Shown: positions 7,760-16,718 of the stretch, in pieces | Numbering within the stretch: the first letter of the stretch is position 1 | How the letters are laid out: each line of letters opens with the position of its first letter | Assembly (NCBI RefSeq): GCF_900104745.1 | Contig: NZ_LT629732.1 | Location: 682,001-746,000, forward strand | Direction: 5' to 3' | Origin: Actinopolymorpha singaporensis | GTDB lineage: Bacteria; Actinomycetota; Actinomycetes; Propionibacteriales; Actinopolymorphaceae | Length of the DNA stretch: 64,000 bases | Notes under the pieces: generated by a model | Told to the model about the DNA's origin: nothing | Seen by the model: only the letters and a program-made list of their open reading frames with translations | Databases searched by the model: none | Translations under genes and position numbers: made by a program

Positions 7760-8779
7760 TCAGTCCCGGCGCAGCGGCAGACCGGCGAACGGGAACATCT
7801 TCTCGGTGTCGAGGAACGCGTTGATCGCCGTCACCGCACCGTCGGCGACCTCGATCACCTGCAGAGCGAAGGCGACGTGGCCACCCGCCGGGTCGCGACG
7901 GTACTGACCGAACGCCGGCGAGCCGTTCACCTCGACCGGGACCAGCAGGGAGCCCGCGCACCCGATGCCGGGGCCGCTCATCCAGGTCGCGATCTCCGCC
8001 GGACCATGCACCCACAGGGCGTACGGCGGCATGGACAGGGTGGCGTCCTCGTGCAGCAGGGCCACCAGGGCGTCCATGTCGTAGCGTTCGAACGCGTCGA
8101 CGTAGCGGGCCAGCAGCTTCTGCTGGCCTTCGTCGTCCACCCGCATCGGGTCGGCGGAGGTCACGTCGATCGCTTCCAGCGTGGCCCGGGCGCGCTGCAG
8201 CGCGCTGTTGACCGAGGCCACGCTGGTCTCGAGGAGTTCGGCGACCTCGCTCGCCCGCCAGCGCAGCACCTCCCGCAGGATCAGCACCGCGCGCTGGCGA
8301 GGCGGCAGATGCTGCAACGCCGCCACGAACGCCAGCCGGATCGACTCGCGGGCCACCGCCACCTCGGCCGGGTCACCCGAGGGGGGAAGCACCTGCCCGT
8401 CAACAACGGGTTGCACCCACGCTGCGTCCGGGAGCGGCTCACCGAGAGCGAAGTTGTCCGCCGTCTGCGCCGGCCCGAGATCCATCGGCCGGGCCCGCCG
8501 CTTGCGGCCCTCGAGCGCGTCGAGGCACACGTTGGTGGCGATGCGGTAGAGCCACGAGCGTAACGACGCCCTCCCGTCGTACCGGTCGTGGAAACGCCAG
8601 GCCCGCAGCATGGTCTCCTGCACGGCGTCCTCGGCCTCGAATCCCGAGCCGAGCATGCGGTAGCAGTAGCCGGTCAGCTCGACCCGGTGCCGGTCGAGCA
8701 GGTCGCCGAGCTCAGCTTGCTGGTCACTCGCCGCCAGGTCGCCGGCCGGCTGGTCGTTCGTCACCACGGGACTGGTCAT
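7760..8779 (-). CDS. ECF RNA polymerase sigma factor with C-terminal SnoaL-like domain (SigG-like), paralogue of 5558-6574
   Basis: The 339-residue protein is the same length and layout as the sigma factor at 5558-6574 and shares long blocks with it, such as [20 protein letters not shown] and [14 protein letters not shown]. Region 4 contains [20 protein letters not shown]. The C-terminal SnoaL domain includes [14 protein letters not shown], also shared with its partner. ATG 8779 (MTSPVV) is preceded by GGGGAG. The two genes converge on the STAS-DoxX pair, suggesting an ancient duplication with inversion. Target promoters are unknown. Confidence 0.9.
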   Translation of the reverse strand: MTSPVVTNDQPAGDLAASDQQAELGDLLDRHRVELTGYCYRMLGSGFEAEDAVQETMLRAWRFHDRYDGRASLRSWLYRIATNVCLDALEGRKRRARPMDLGPAQTADNFALGEPLPDAAWVQPVVDGQVLPPSGDPAEVAVARESIRLAFVAALQHLPPRQRAVLILREVLRWRASEVAELLETSVASVNSALQRARATLEAIDVTSADPMRVDDEGQQKLLARYVDAFERYDMDALVALLHEDATLSMPPYALWVHGPAEIATWMSGPGIGCAGSLLVPVEVNGSPAFGQYRRDPAGGHVAFALQVIEVADGAVTAINAFLDTEKMFPFAGLPLRRD

Positions 8780-8807
8780 GCGGGATGCTCCCCTCACCTC
8801 ACCGGCA

Positions 8808-10364
8808 TCACGTCGCCGGTGGGGAAACCGTAGGCGAGCCCACCGACAACCCGCTCTCCGACGGCTCGTGAACCGTGGCCCAGGCAGCCTCCGACGCGTC
8901 CTCGGGGCGGCCGGCGCAGTCGACCTCCACCGCCTCCGGCCACGGCGCGTATGTACGCGCCATCCGCCGCGCCACCTCCACCGTTGCCTCGGACAGGTCA
9001 CCCACCCGCTCACGGATCCGCTGCTCGGCGACCTCCACCGGCGCCACACACCGGACCTCCGTCAGCGTGCTGGAAGTGTCCCGGGCGAGCCGTCTGGCCG
9101 CGTCGCGCTGGGCGGCGTCGTTCCAGGTGGCGTCGAGAACGACCGAATCACCCCGAGCGAGGAGGCGGCGTGCACGGGTGAGCAGTTCCCGGTACGCGGC
9201 GTGCACCCGCGCCGGCGTGTACCGCCCACGCCCGTAGCCGCTCGGACCCCGGAGGGCGTCGGTGTCCCCACGTGGAGCGGGCAGCCGGGGGGTTCGCTGC
9301 TCGCGGCGGATCTGGTCGGTACGCAGCACAACCGCGCCCAGCCGGTTCGCGAGCGCCCCTGCGACGGTCGACTTGCCGGTACCCGGCAGGCCGCCCACCA
9401 TCACCAGCCGGACCTCCCCCGCCCGCAGGTGGTCGAGCGTCAGGGCGGCCAACTGCCGCGCCGTGGCCCGAGCCGGCGTCATTCCCTGCCGGTAGCGCAG
9501 GCAGGCCACCTTCGCCCGGACGAACGCCCGGTACGCGACGTAGTGGTGGACCAGGGACGCCACCGGCAGCCCACCGGTGAAGTCGCCGTACCAGCGGAGG
9601 AAGCTCTCGGCCAGTCCGGGTGATCCGAGGCGTTCCAGGTCCATCGCCAGGAACGCCGCGTCGTCCACCCCGTCCACGTACCGCAGGGCGTCGTCGAACT
9701 CCAGACAGTCCAGCACTCGCGGCCCGTCCGGGAGACAGAAGACGTCATCGGCCAGCAGGTCACCGTGTCCGTCGACGACGAGCCCCGACCGCGCCCGCGC
9801 GTCCAGCAGAGCGCTCCGCCCGGCGACGTACCGCTCCACGAGCCGGTCGATCTCGGCGACCGTCCCGGGATCCAGAACCTCGCCCACGAAAGGTTCGGTC
9901 CCGGCCAGGTTGTCACGCCACCGGTGCAGCAGCGCGGCGGGCCGGCCGGCGGCCGCGACCTTCGCACCGCGCCGACCGCGGGCGTGGAAGGCGGCCAGCA
10001 TCCGGGCGAGCTCCCGCAGGTCGTGGCGTACGTCCACGCCGGCTTCGACCAACGTCGACAACCTGCGCGCGGACGGCATCCGGCGCATGACCAGCACCCA
10101 GTCCCGGGTCTCGCCCGCGTCGTCGACGACGTGGCGAACGCCGAGGTAGACGTCCGGAGCGAGCCGCCGGTTGAGGTCCAACTCCCGGCGGCACGCGTCC
10201 TCCCGGGCACGCACCGTGGTGAAGTCGAGAAAGCCGAGGTCGACCGGCTTCTTCACCTTGTACGCCCGGTCACCGACGAACACCACCACCGCGGAGTGGC
10301 TCTCGGCCAGCGCGGCGGTGGCGAACTCGTCGGCCGTACCCTCCTCCTCCAATGCGCCGTCCAA
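8808..10364 (-). CDS. Aminoglycoside phosphotransferase-like kinase fused to an ATP-binding (zeta-toxin/PNK-like) domain; Rv2004c-like
   Basis: The N-terminal half is a protein-kinase-like APH domain (VFVGDRAYKVKKPVDLGFLDF; catalytic loop VDGHGDLLADDVF; metal-binding region DCLEFDD). The C-terminal third is a P-loop domain with Walker A GGLPGTGKST. This two-domain layout matches Mycobacterium Rv2004c, a DosR-regulon protein. The start is uncertain: the frame is open far upstream through the CBS gene, but conserved sequence begins just after the CBS stop, where TTG codons at 10364 and 10352 are the only sensible starts and neither has a strong ribosome site. Translational coupling to the CBS gene 8 bp upstream is likely. 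Substrate unknown. Confidence 0.8.
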   Translation of the reverse strand: MDGALEEEGTADEFATAALAESHSAVVVFVGDRAYKVKKPVDLGFLDFTTVRAREDACRRELDLNRRLAPDVYLGVRHVVDDAGETRDWVLVMRRMPSARRLSTLVEAGVDVRHDLRELARMLAAFHARGRRGAKVAAAGRPAALLHRWRDNLAGTEPFVGEVLDPGTVAEIDRLVERYVAGRSALLDARARSGLVVDGHGDLLADDVFCLPDGPRVLDCLEFDDALRYVDGVDDAAFLAMDLERLGSPGLAESFLRWYGDFTGGLPVASLVHHYVAYRAFVRAKVACLRYRQGMTPARATARQLAALTLDHLRAGEVRLVMVGGLPGTGKSTVAGALANRLGAVVLRTDQIRREQRTPRLPAPRGDTDALRGPSGYGRGRYTPARVHAAYRELLTRARRLLARGDSVVLDATWNDAAQRDAARRLARDTSSTLTEVRCVAPVEVAEQRIRERVGDLSEATVEVARRMARTYAPWPEAVEVDCAGRPEDASEAAWATVHEPSESGLSVGSPTVSPPAT

Positions 10365-10372
10365 GATCTGGC

Positions 10373-10795
10373 TCAGGTCTTCGCGGCCGAGACGACCTCG
10401 ACGAAGTGGCTCACCTGGTCCTCGCTCAGGTGGCGGCCGAGGTCCACCTCGCTGATCATGCCGACCAGCCGGTGGTTCTCGATCACCGGCAACCGGCGGA
10501 TGTGGTGTTCCTCCATCACCTGGAGGACGTTCTCGATGTCGTCGTCGGCGTTCACCGTGAACGTCGATCCCTGCGCCAGCTCGCCCGCCGTCATCAGCGC
10601 GGGGTCGCCACCGGCCGCCACGCACTTCACCACGATGTCCCGGTCGGTGAGGATTCCGTGCAGCCGGTCGTCGTCGCCACAGATCGGCAGCGCGCCCACG
10701 TTCTGCTGGCGCATCCTGCGGGCGGCGTTCTGCAGGTTCTCGTGCTCGCCGACACATTCGACTCCGGCGTGCATGATCTCCCGTGCGGTCGTCAT
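10373..10795 (-). CDS. Tandem CBS-domain protein, Hrp1-like
   Basis: The 140-residue protein consists of two CBS motifs (about residues 5-60 and 75-130) with typical GILTDRDIVV and RRLPVIENHRLVGMISEVDL blocks. CBS pairs bind adenosyl ligands and sense energy state. The size and pattern match Hrp1 (Rv2626c), among the strongest hypoxia-induced dormancy proteins of Mycobacterium. AAGGAGG lies six bases before the ATG. It sits between an HPF gene and an Rv2004c-like kinase, both also DosR-regulon types. Direct repeats TGTTCGTACGGCT at 10808 and 10828 lie in its leader. Confidence 0.85.
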   Translation of the reverse strand: MTTAREIMHAGVECVGEHENLQNAARRMRQQNVGALPICGDDDRLHGILTDRDIVVKCVAAGGDPALMTAGELAQGSTFTVNADDDIENVLQVMEEHHIRRLPVIENHRLVGMISEVDLGRHLSEDQVSHFVEVVSAAKT

Positions 10796-10855
10796 CTCGA
10801 ACCTCCTTGTTCGTACGGCTCCCTCTGTGTTCGTACGGCTTGTACGGCTCCTCGG

Positions 10856-11629
10856 TCACTCCGCGCTGATCAGTCCGTAGTGGCCGTCGTACCGCCAGTA
10901 CATGACCCGGCCCCGTCCGGTCTCGGGGTCCAGGTAGAAGACGAACGGTTCACCGCCCGCGTCCAGCCGTTCCCGCGCTGCCGCCTCGCTCAGGGTCGGC
11001 GGCTCCAGGTTCAGTGGCTCCAGGTCGACTCCATCCCGCACTCCGCTCCGCACGATCACGGCGTCCCGTCCGGTCTCCCGGTCCGTGTAGAGGTAGAAGT
11101 CGTGGTCGAGGACGTCCATCTCGTACGCCGCCTCCTCCGCCGTCAGCGGCACCAGCGCGAACGTCTTGCGGCGTACGACGGTCCTCTCCTCGACCGGGCG
11201 CGGGAAGTGCGGCTCCGGGCGACGGGGCTGGTCGCCGTGCCGCCACTCGTGCTCACTCGCCTCGCCGGTCCAACGGTGGCGGGTACGCTCCCGGTCCCGC
11301 AGGCGTACCAGCCGGCGACGCAACCGGTCCTTCATCAAGTCGGCGGCCTCGAAGGCGTCGTGCCCGCTGACCACAGCCCGTACGGGTACGCCGTCGACAT
11401 CCAGGCCCACCTCGACCCGAACCGGCTGGTCCTGGGCCGGGTTCTCTGAGACGACAACCACGACATGCGCGTACAGAGCACGTGCGCGGGTGGCCTCCAG
11501 GACACTCTCGACCTTGCGGACGGCGTACGCGGCGGCCTCCTCGGGCACCTCGCCCCGGACCGTCACCTCGACCGGCGTACTCTCCACAGCTCCCGGTGCC
11601 GCCGTCGACCTGTGTGCTGATCTGGCCAT
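10856..11629 (-). CDS. Long ribosome hibernation promoting factor (HPF/RaiA) with two C-terminal S30AE domains
   Basis: The N-terminal ~100 residues fit the S30AE ribosome-binding fold (PVEVTVRGEVPEEAAAYAVR, then VRVEVGLDVDGVPVRAVVSG). Two tandem C-terminal dimerisation domains follow, recognisable by VRRKTFALVPLTAEEAAYEM with DHDFYLYTDRETG and by the second copy DAGGEPFVFYLDPETGRG with VMYWRYDGHYGLI. It resembles the mycobacterial dormancy factor Rv0079 in function class: 70S dimerisation or silencing under stress. ATG 11629 has GAGGGGG upstream. It is the first gene of the leftward dormancy-type operon. Confidence 0.85.
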   Translation of the reverse strand: MARSAHRSTAAPGAVESTPVEVTVRGEVPEEAAAYAVRKVESVLEATRARALYAHVVVVVSENPAQDQPVRVEVGLDVDGVPVRAVVSGHDAFEAADLMKDRLRRRLVRLRDRERTRHRWTGEASEHEWRHGDQPRRPEPHFPRPVEERTVVRRKTFALVPLTAEEAAYEMDVLDHDFYLYTDRETGRDAVIVRSGVRDGVDLEPLNLEPPTLSEAAARERLDAGGEPFVFYLDPETGRGRVMYWRYDGHYGLISAE

Positions 11630-11994
11630 CGGTCCCCCTCGGCTCGCGTCCGATCCGGCCCGCCCCGGCACTCCCGCGACGCACGTGCCCCCACCAGCAC
11701 GCTCGCCGGTCCGCACGTCCCAGGCCAGGGACGAAGGTCACCCAGGATCAACGGCGCCACCCCGGCCCGAGATCGGCCCGAGCCCGGCCCGCGCCCGGCC
11801 CGAGCCCGGCCCGAGCCCGGCCCGAGGTCGGTACGGCTCGGTGACCGCTTGTCAGCGGCTCGCCGACGGACTTTCGCCACTGTGATTTCCCGCCGTACGG
11901 GCATTGGATCGAACTCGATCCCCGATCATGACCCCCACCGCGGTGGGTATGACCCGTTGGCTCAGAGGTCGTCCCGAGGTTGAGGAGGCTGACG
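11630..11994. promoter_or_regulatory. Divergent promoter region of the dormancy-like genes with three palindromes
   Basis: This 365-bp gap separates HPF (left) from the PRTase-hydrolase (right). Three inverted repeats stand out: CGTCCC-AGGCCA-GGGACG at 11717-11734, GGATCGA-AC-TCGATCC at 11906-11921, and the perfect 14-bp palindrome CCCACCGCGGTGGG at 11934-11947 about 50 bp before the rightward start. The first has GTCCC and GGGAC halves in the reverse order of the mycobacterial DosR box, so it is not a match to that box. A GC-rich run of GAGCCCGGCCC-like repeats fills about 11757-11826. Confidence 0.5.
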
Positions 11995-13377
11995 ATGCTC
12001 TTCGCGAACCGGAAGGAGGCCGGCCGACAGCTCGCCGATCGGCTGATGTCCCACAAAGGACCCGACGTGGTGGTTCTCGGGCTCCCTCGGGGCGGCGTGC
12101 CGGTGGCGTTCGAGGTAGCACGGGCACTCGACGCGCCGCTCGACGTCCTCGTCGTCCGCAAGCTGGGTGTGCCGACTCAGCCGGAGCTCGCGATGGGGGC
12201 GATCGGCGAGGGCGGCGTGCGGTTCGTGGACGAGTCGCTGGTACGAACGGCCGGCGTTCGACCGCAGGAGCTCCAGGCGGTCGAGGAACGTGAACGCGCC
12301 GAACTCACCCGGCGCGCGCAGGCGTTCCGCGGCAATCGCCCCCCGGCGCGGCTGGCCGGTCGTACGGTCATCGTCGTCGACGACGGGATCGCCACCGGGT
12401 CGACCGCCTGGGTCGCGTGCCAGGTGGCCCGCCAGCTCGGCGCGGCCCGCACGATTCTGGCCTCGCCGGTCGCCTCCCCACGCGCGGTCGAGCATCTCTC
12501 GAAGGCCGCCGACGAGGTCGTCTGCCTGGACACCCCGGAGTCGTTCTTCGCCATCGGGGAGTTCTACGCCGACTTCCGGCAGACGCCCGACAGCGAGGTC
12601 GTCGCGCTGCTGCACGAGGCGCAGGACGCGGCCCACGCTGCCCACACAGCCCCTGGCGACGATCCGCCCGCCCTGGACGAGGAGGTCACCATTCCGGCTG
12701 GCGGGCAGCACCTCGCCGGACATCTCACGCTGCCGGAGAACGCGACCGGCCTGGTGGTGTTCGCGCACGGCAGCGGCAGCAGCCGGCACAGTCCGCGTAA
12801 CCGGTACGTCGCCTCCGCGCTGAACGACGCCGGCCTGGGCACCCTGCTGTTCGACCTGCTTTCCTCCGCGGAAGAAAGCGATCGCACCAACGTCTTCGAC
12901 ATACCCCTGCTGGCCGGCCGGCTGGTGGAGGTCACCGGCTGGCTGCGCGAGCAGCCCGCGACGCGTGACCTGCCGATCGGCTACTTCGGCGCCAGCACCG
13001 GTGCCGCCGCGGCGCTGTCCGCGGCAGCCCTGTCGGCGGCCGGCGAGTCTGTGGCAGGCGAGTCTGTGGCAGGCGAGTCTGTGGCCGGCAGACCCCGGGC
13101 CGACATCGCGGCGGTGGTCTCCCGAGGTGGCCGACCCGACCTCGCCGCATCCGACCTCGAACTCGTCCAGGCGCCGACACTGCTGATCGTCGGCGGCCAC
13201 GACCCGCTCGTCGTCGACCTCAACCTCGACGCGGCCCGGCGCCTGCGCTGCGAGAAGTCCGTACACGTCGTACCCGGCGCCACCCACCTGTTCGAGGAAC
13301 CCGGCACCCTCGAGGCGGTCGCGGCCGAGGCCACCCGCTGGTTCACCAGCCACCTGCGCGCCAAGGCCTCCCACTGA
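11995..13377 (+). CDS. Phosphoribosyltransferase-domain / dienelactone-hydrolase-like fusion, Rv0571c-like
   Basis: The N-terminal domain (about residues 1-210) is a type I phosphoribosyltransferase with the PRPP loop VDDGIATGST at 129-138. The C-terminal domain is an alpha/beta hydrolase with an oxyanion-side HGSGSS, nucleophile elbow GASTGA, acid at GGHDPLV and histidine at GATHLFEE. This fusion is the layout of Rv0571c, part of the mycobacterial DosR regulon. GAGGAGG lies upstream of ATG 11995. Three in-frame 15-bp repeats (13042-13086, encoding GESVA) sit just after the nucleophile segment. Both substrates are unknown. Confidence 0.85.
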   Translation: MLFANRKEAGRQLADRLMSHKGPDVVVLGLPRGGVPVAFEVARALDAPLDVLVVRKLGVPTQPELAMGAIGEGGVRFVDESLVRTAGVRPQELQAVEERERAELTRRAQAFRGNRPPARLAGRTVIVVDDGIATGSTAWVACQVARQLGAARTILASPVASPRAVEHLSKAADEVVCLDTPESFFAIGEFYADFRQTPDSEVVALLHEAQDAAHAAHTAPGDDPPALDEEVTIPAGGQHLAGHLTLPENATGLVVFAHGSGSSRHSPRNRYVASALNDAGLGTLLFDLLSSAEESDRTNVFDIPLLAGRLVEVTGWLREQPATRDLPIGYFGASTGAAAALSAAALSAAGESVAGESVAGESVAGRPRADIAAVVSRGGRPDLAASDLELVQAPTLLIVGGHDPLVVDLNLDAARRLRCEKSVHVVPGATHLFEEPGTLEAVAAEATRWFTSHLRAKASH

Positions 13378-13499
13378 CGATCCGACCGCGCACGGGCGGC
13401 TTCCGCGGAAGAATCCGCGAGGAGTCCCCGCCGACTCGCCGAACGAGCCGGTTCCCGGAACCAGCCACCCTGTCGGCGGCCGGGTCTACCATCGAACAC

Positions 13500-15698
13500 A
13501 TGAGCGATTGCAATGCCTCCGCAGGGACTTTCACCGCTGTGTCGAAGGACGCCCCCGTGTCTGCCGCCGCGCCCGGGGCACGGATCCCCCGTCCAGCAGC
13601 ATCAGACCAGGCATGCGCCGGAGGAGGAGAGTCTCCGCCGGCATCCACCTCTGCGCCTCCAGACGGCCGCCGACCTTCGGATGCCCCAGATGCGCCGGCG
13701 CCGAGGGTGTCCGAGTCCAGCGCGATGGGCCGAGCTGCGACGGGCACCAGCACGGCCGGCCAGGGTGCCCCCAGGTCACTCGAGGGCCTGGAGGCCGAGA
13801 TCTGCGACCTCGCTTCCAGGATCGCCATCGCCACGCACGAGTGGTTGCGGCTGATCGGCGCCTTCGACCGGCGCGGGGGCTGGCGTGCGTCCGGGTGCAG
13901 ATCCGCCGCACAGTGGCTGTCCTGGCGTTGCGGCATGAGCCTGTCCGCCGCGTACGAACACCTCCGTGTCGGGCGGGCACTGGAGGACCTCCCGAAGATC
14001 GCCGCGGAGTTCGCCGCCGGTCGGCTGTCGTACTCCAAGGTGCGTGCCCTCACCAGGATCGCCGGCGCCGACCACCGTTCGTCCCCCGCAGATCGGGTCG
14101 GGTCCGGAGACGAGACCGCTCAGCCGACCTCCCCCTCCGATGGATCCACCAACGCCGACGCAGACGCCGAGGGCGAGGCCGGCATGGAGACCGCGGCAGA
14201 CGCCGAGGACGAGTTGCTCAACCTCGCGCGAAGTGCCACCGCTTCACAACTCGACCGGATCGCTCGGGGCTGTTCGGCAGCGCGCTCCCAGGAGCAGAAC
14301 CACCGGCGAGCCATGCGGCGCGGGGTCAGGTGGTTCTACGACGAGGACGGTTCACTGGTCATTCGCGGAAGGCTGGCCCCCGACGAAGGGGCGACGGTCG
14401 TCGCGGCGCTCGAAGCCGCACTGGACACCCTGCTCGCCAGGAAGCCCGCGCCACGGCCGACAACCGCACCACCAGCCTCACCAGTTCCGTCAGCCTCCCC
14501 TGCAGCACCTGCCCCGGTCCCCGAGACGACCGGTGCCCCGGGGACCATCAAGTCCACCGGCACCACCAAGCCCACCGGCACCACCAAGCCCACCGGCACC
14601 ACCAAGCCCACCGGCACCACCAAGCCCACCGGTCCGACCGACACCTGGGCAGCCCCGACTCCGGGAGTCCCGACTCCAGGTCCCGGCGACACCACCCCAG
14701 CCGGACCAGGCCGCCGGCCCGCGACAGACCATCCACGGTCGGATTCTTCCGCGGGGGAATCCCGGCGGCCGGGCCGGACCTCGGCCAACGGCGTACCACC
14801 AGGCGACATACCGCCAGCCGTCCCGCACCGCCACCGCGGGGCGCTGGCCGCCGATGCGCTCGTCCTGATGGCGGAGACCCTGCTGTCCAACACGCCGGCA
14901 TTCCTCAACTCCGCCGACAGGTACCGCGTCATCGTCCATCTGAACCCCGCGGCGGATCCGGGGAGGTTCACCCCGAGCGCCGTTCCTTCCCCCAGTCAAG
15001 AGACTCCGCGCCCCGATCCACACCGGGCCGACCACCTCGACGACGGCGTTCCGCTCGCGCCGGAGACCGCGGACCGCCTGGCCTGCGAGGCGACGGTGAC
15101 AGCCGTCCACCTCGGCGGTGACGGCCAGATCCGCGACCTCCGCGACCCCACCAGGTTTCCGCGAGCCGCCACCGCACGGGCGGTCAGGATCCGCGCGCAC
15201 CACGCCTGCCAGGCACCTGGATGCACCACCCGGCACGGACTCCAGGTCCACCACGTACGCCACTGGTGCCACGGCGGCGAGACCAGCTTGGGCAATCTCG
15301 TTCTGATCTGCCGGTTCCACCACTGGCTCGTCCACGAAGGTGGCCACACGTTCGCAGCCCGCCCCGGAGGAGCCTTCGGCTTCTACCGGCCGGACGGCAC
15401 CGAGGTTCCGGCGACGCCCTCGCTACCGGGCATCCCCGGCGCGGCGGCCGTCGGCAGGCCCACCGGCGCGGCCGCCCACGGGCCCACGAACACGCACCTC
15501 CGCGGGACCGGCGGCGCACACGTTCCCAGCGCAACCATTCCCGACGGCGATCTCGCCCGGTCCGTACTCGACCGCTGGGTCGACGTCCGGCGAGCACTCG
15601 GTGAGGACGTGCTCACTCCGCCCTGGTGGTCAGGCGACCCGTTGGACCTCGACTACGCCGTCAGCGTGATCCTCGATTCGCAGGCCGCGAGGAACTGA
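13500..15698 (+). CDS. DUF222 / HNH endonuclease-domain protein (13E12 repeat family)
   Basis: The 732-residue protein has a low-complexity N-terminus, then a DUF222 block (LRLIGAFDRRGGWRASG, LSYSKVRALTRIA), a proline/threonine-rich linker with TGTTKP repeats, and a C-terminal HNH nuclease motif (CQAPGCTTRHGLQVHHV, then LVLICRFHHWLVHEGG). The HNH cysteines and histidines appear intact. Such proteins are multi-copy in actinobacterial genomes, often near mobile DNA; their biological role is unsettled. The linker is much longer than in most relatives because of repeats. The ATG start has no strong ribosome site, so it may be leaderless. Confidence 0.85.
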   Translation: MSDCNASAGTFTAVSKDAPVSAAAPGARIPRPAASDQACAGGGESPPASTSAPPDGRRPSDAPDAPAPRVSESSAMGRAATGTSTAGQGAPRSLEGLEAEICDLASRIAIATHEWLRLIGAFDRRGGWRASGCRSAAQWLSWRCGMSLSAAYEHLRVGRALEDLPKIAAEFAAGRLSYSKVRALTRIAGADHRSSPADRVGSGDETAQPTSPSDGSTNADADAEGEAGMETAADAEDELLNLARSATASQLDRIARGCSAARSQEQNHRRAMRRGVRWFYDEDGSLVIRGRLAPDEGATVVAALEAALDTLLARKPAPRPTTAPPASPVPSASPAAPAPVPETTGAPGTIKSTGTTKPTGTTKPTGTTKPTGTTKPTGPTDTWAAPTPGVPTPGPGDTTPAGPGRRPATDHPRSDSSAGESRRPGRTSANGVPPGDIPPAVPHRHRGALAADALVLMAETLLSNTPAFLNSADRYRVIVHLNPAADPGRFTPSAVPSPSQETPRPDPHRADHLDDGVPLAPETADRLACEATVTAVHLGGDGQIRDLRDPTRFPRAATARAVRIRAHHACQAPGCTTRHGLQVHHVRHWCHGGETSLGNLVLICRFHHWLVHEGGHTFAARPGGAFGFYRPDGTEVPATPSLPGIPGAAAVGRPTGAAAHGPTNTHLRGTGGAHVPSATIPDGDLARSVLDRWVDVRRALGEDVLTPPWWSGDPLDLDYAVSVILDSQAARN
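14553..14624 (+). repeat. Four 18-bp tandem units in the HNH gene linker
   Basis: Unit CCCACCGGCACCACCAAG repeats at 14571, 14589 and 14607, with a first copy at 14553 starting TCC. It encodes TGTTKP hexapeptides in frame and forms a flexible linker between the DUF222 and HNH domains. Confidence 0.9.
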
Positions 15699-15735
15699 CG
15701 TGGCCAGGTGCCTCAACGCGCGGCCCGGTCACCGA

Positions 15736-16677
15736 TCACTGGTAGACCTCGAGTTCGACGATGCGGGAGTACGTCGCGTCGTTCGAAGCGATGACGAGCA
15801 CGCGCACCGCGGTCGTGGAGACCGGATCGAAGGTCGAGCTGACCAAGCCGGTGGCGTTTCCGCGCACGCTGGCGACCGTACGCCAGTCACCGCTGCCACC
15901 GTTGGCGCCGGCGTCCCACACCTGCACGTCCCAGTCGCGCAGGCCGTAGCGGGTCGCGGGGTAGCGAGTTGAGTTCAGCGTGTACATGTCGACGCGGCTC
16001 ACCTGGTGGGTCTGGGCGAACGTGACCGCCAGCCAGTCAGGGAAGACCCGCGAACTGCCGTCGTTCCACCCGGTGGCGGTCTGCCAGTCGGCGGAGTTGC
16101 TGTTCCCGTCGATCGCGCCGCAGGCCCTGAAGTTCGCGTGGGTGGACGACGCGCTCACCGTCGACGAGATCGCGAGGTTCGCCCCTGGCCCGCTCGGCGC
16201 CGCCTTCACCACGACCGGGACCGAGATCTGGGATCCGCGGCCGGTCCGGCCGGCCTTGACTGTGATCTGGGCGTCGGCGTCGCTGCTGCCCAACGGCGCG
16301 GACACCAGGACCGGCGTGTGCAGTGTGTATCCCGCCGGCAGGTAGCTGGAGATCACGTCGGGCGACGCGCTGAGCGGAGCGTCGGGGTAGAGCAGGACGT
16401 CAGCGTAGGTCGCCTGCGAGGAGTCGTTGCGTACGGCGACGTCGACCGTCCGCGCACCGCAGGGCACGGCCAGGATCTGCAGCGCGCTCGGCGTCGCCGT
16501 CAACGTCAGGTTGTCAGCACCCGGCGGCGCCGCGTTTCCGACCGAGGCCGAGGCCGGTGCGCTCACCGACCCGGCCAACGCGAGCACTCCGGTGACGCAC
16601 GCCGCGACGAGCGCCACCGGGTACCGAATTCGCCGCCGCGATCCGACCAGTGTTCGAGATCCCTTGCCCTCGTTCAC
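15736..16677 (-). CDS. Secreted protein with C-terminal discoidin (F5/8 type C) domain
   Basis: The GTG at 16677 is chosen because GGGAGGGGAGC lies just upstream. An N-terminal signal peptide (YPVALVAACVTGVLALAG followed by SAPASASVG) is followed by an immunoglobulin-like segment and, from about residue 170, a discoidin domain (TVSASSTHANFRACGAIDGN, then FPDWLAVTFAQTHQVSRVDM, and ending RIVELEVYQ). Discoidin/CBM32 domains bind sugars at the cell surface or on polymers. No catalytic domain is present, so it is probably an adhesive or carbohydrate-binding secreted protein. It is next to, and codirectional with, phoD. Confidence 0.8.
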   Translation of the reverse strand: MNEGKGSRTLVGSRRRIRYPVALVAACVTGVLALAGSVSAPASASVGNAAPPGADNLTLTATPSALQILAVPCGARTVDVAVRNDSSQATYADVLLYPDAPLSASPDVISSYLPAGYTLHTPVLVSAPLGSSDADAQITVKAGRTGRGSQISVPVVVKAAPSGPGANLAISSTVSASSTHANFRACGAIDGNSNSADWQTATGWNDGSSRVFPDWLAVTFAQTHQVSRVDMYTLNSTRYPATRYGLRDWDVQVWDAGANGGSGDWRTVASVRGNATGLVSSTFDPVSTTAVRVLVIASNDATYSRIVELEVYQ

Positions 16678-16718
16678 TTCGAGCTCCCCTCCCATTTGAC
16701 CGGGCCGTTCCTGGCCGG

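Noticed and set aside
10365-10859. N-terminal extension of the kinase through the CBS gene
   Set aside because: The open frame there is arginine-rich shadow of the CBS gene with no family resemblance.
11717-11734. Palindrome read as a DosR box
   Set aside because: The half-sites are GTCCC then GGGAC, the reverse of the GGGAC-N4-GTCCC layout of the mycobacterial box, and spacing differs.
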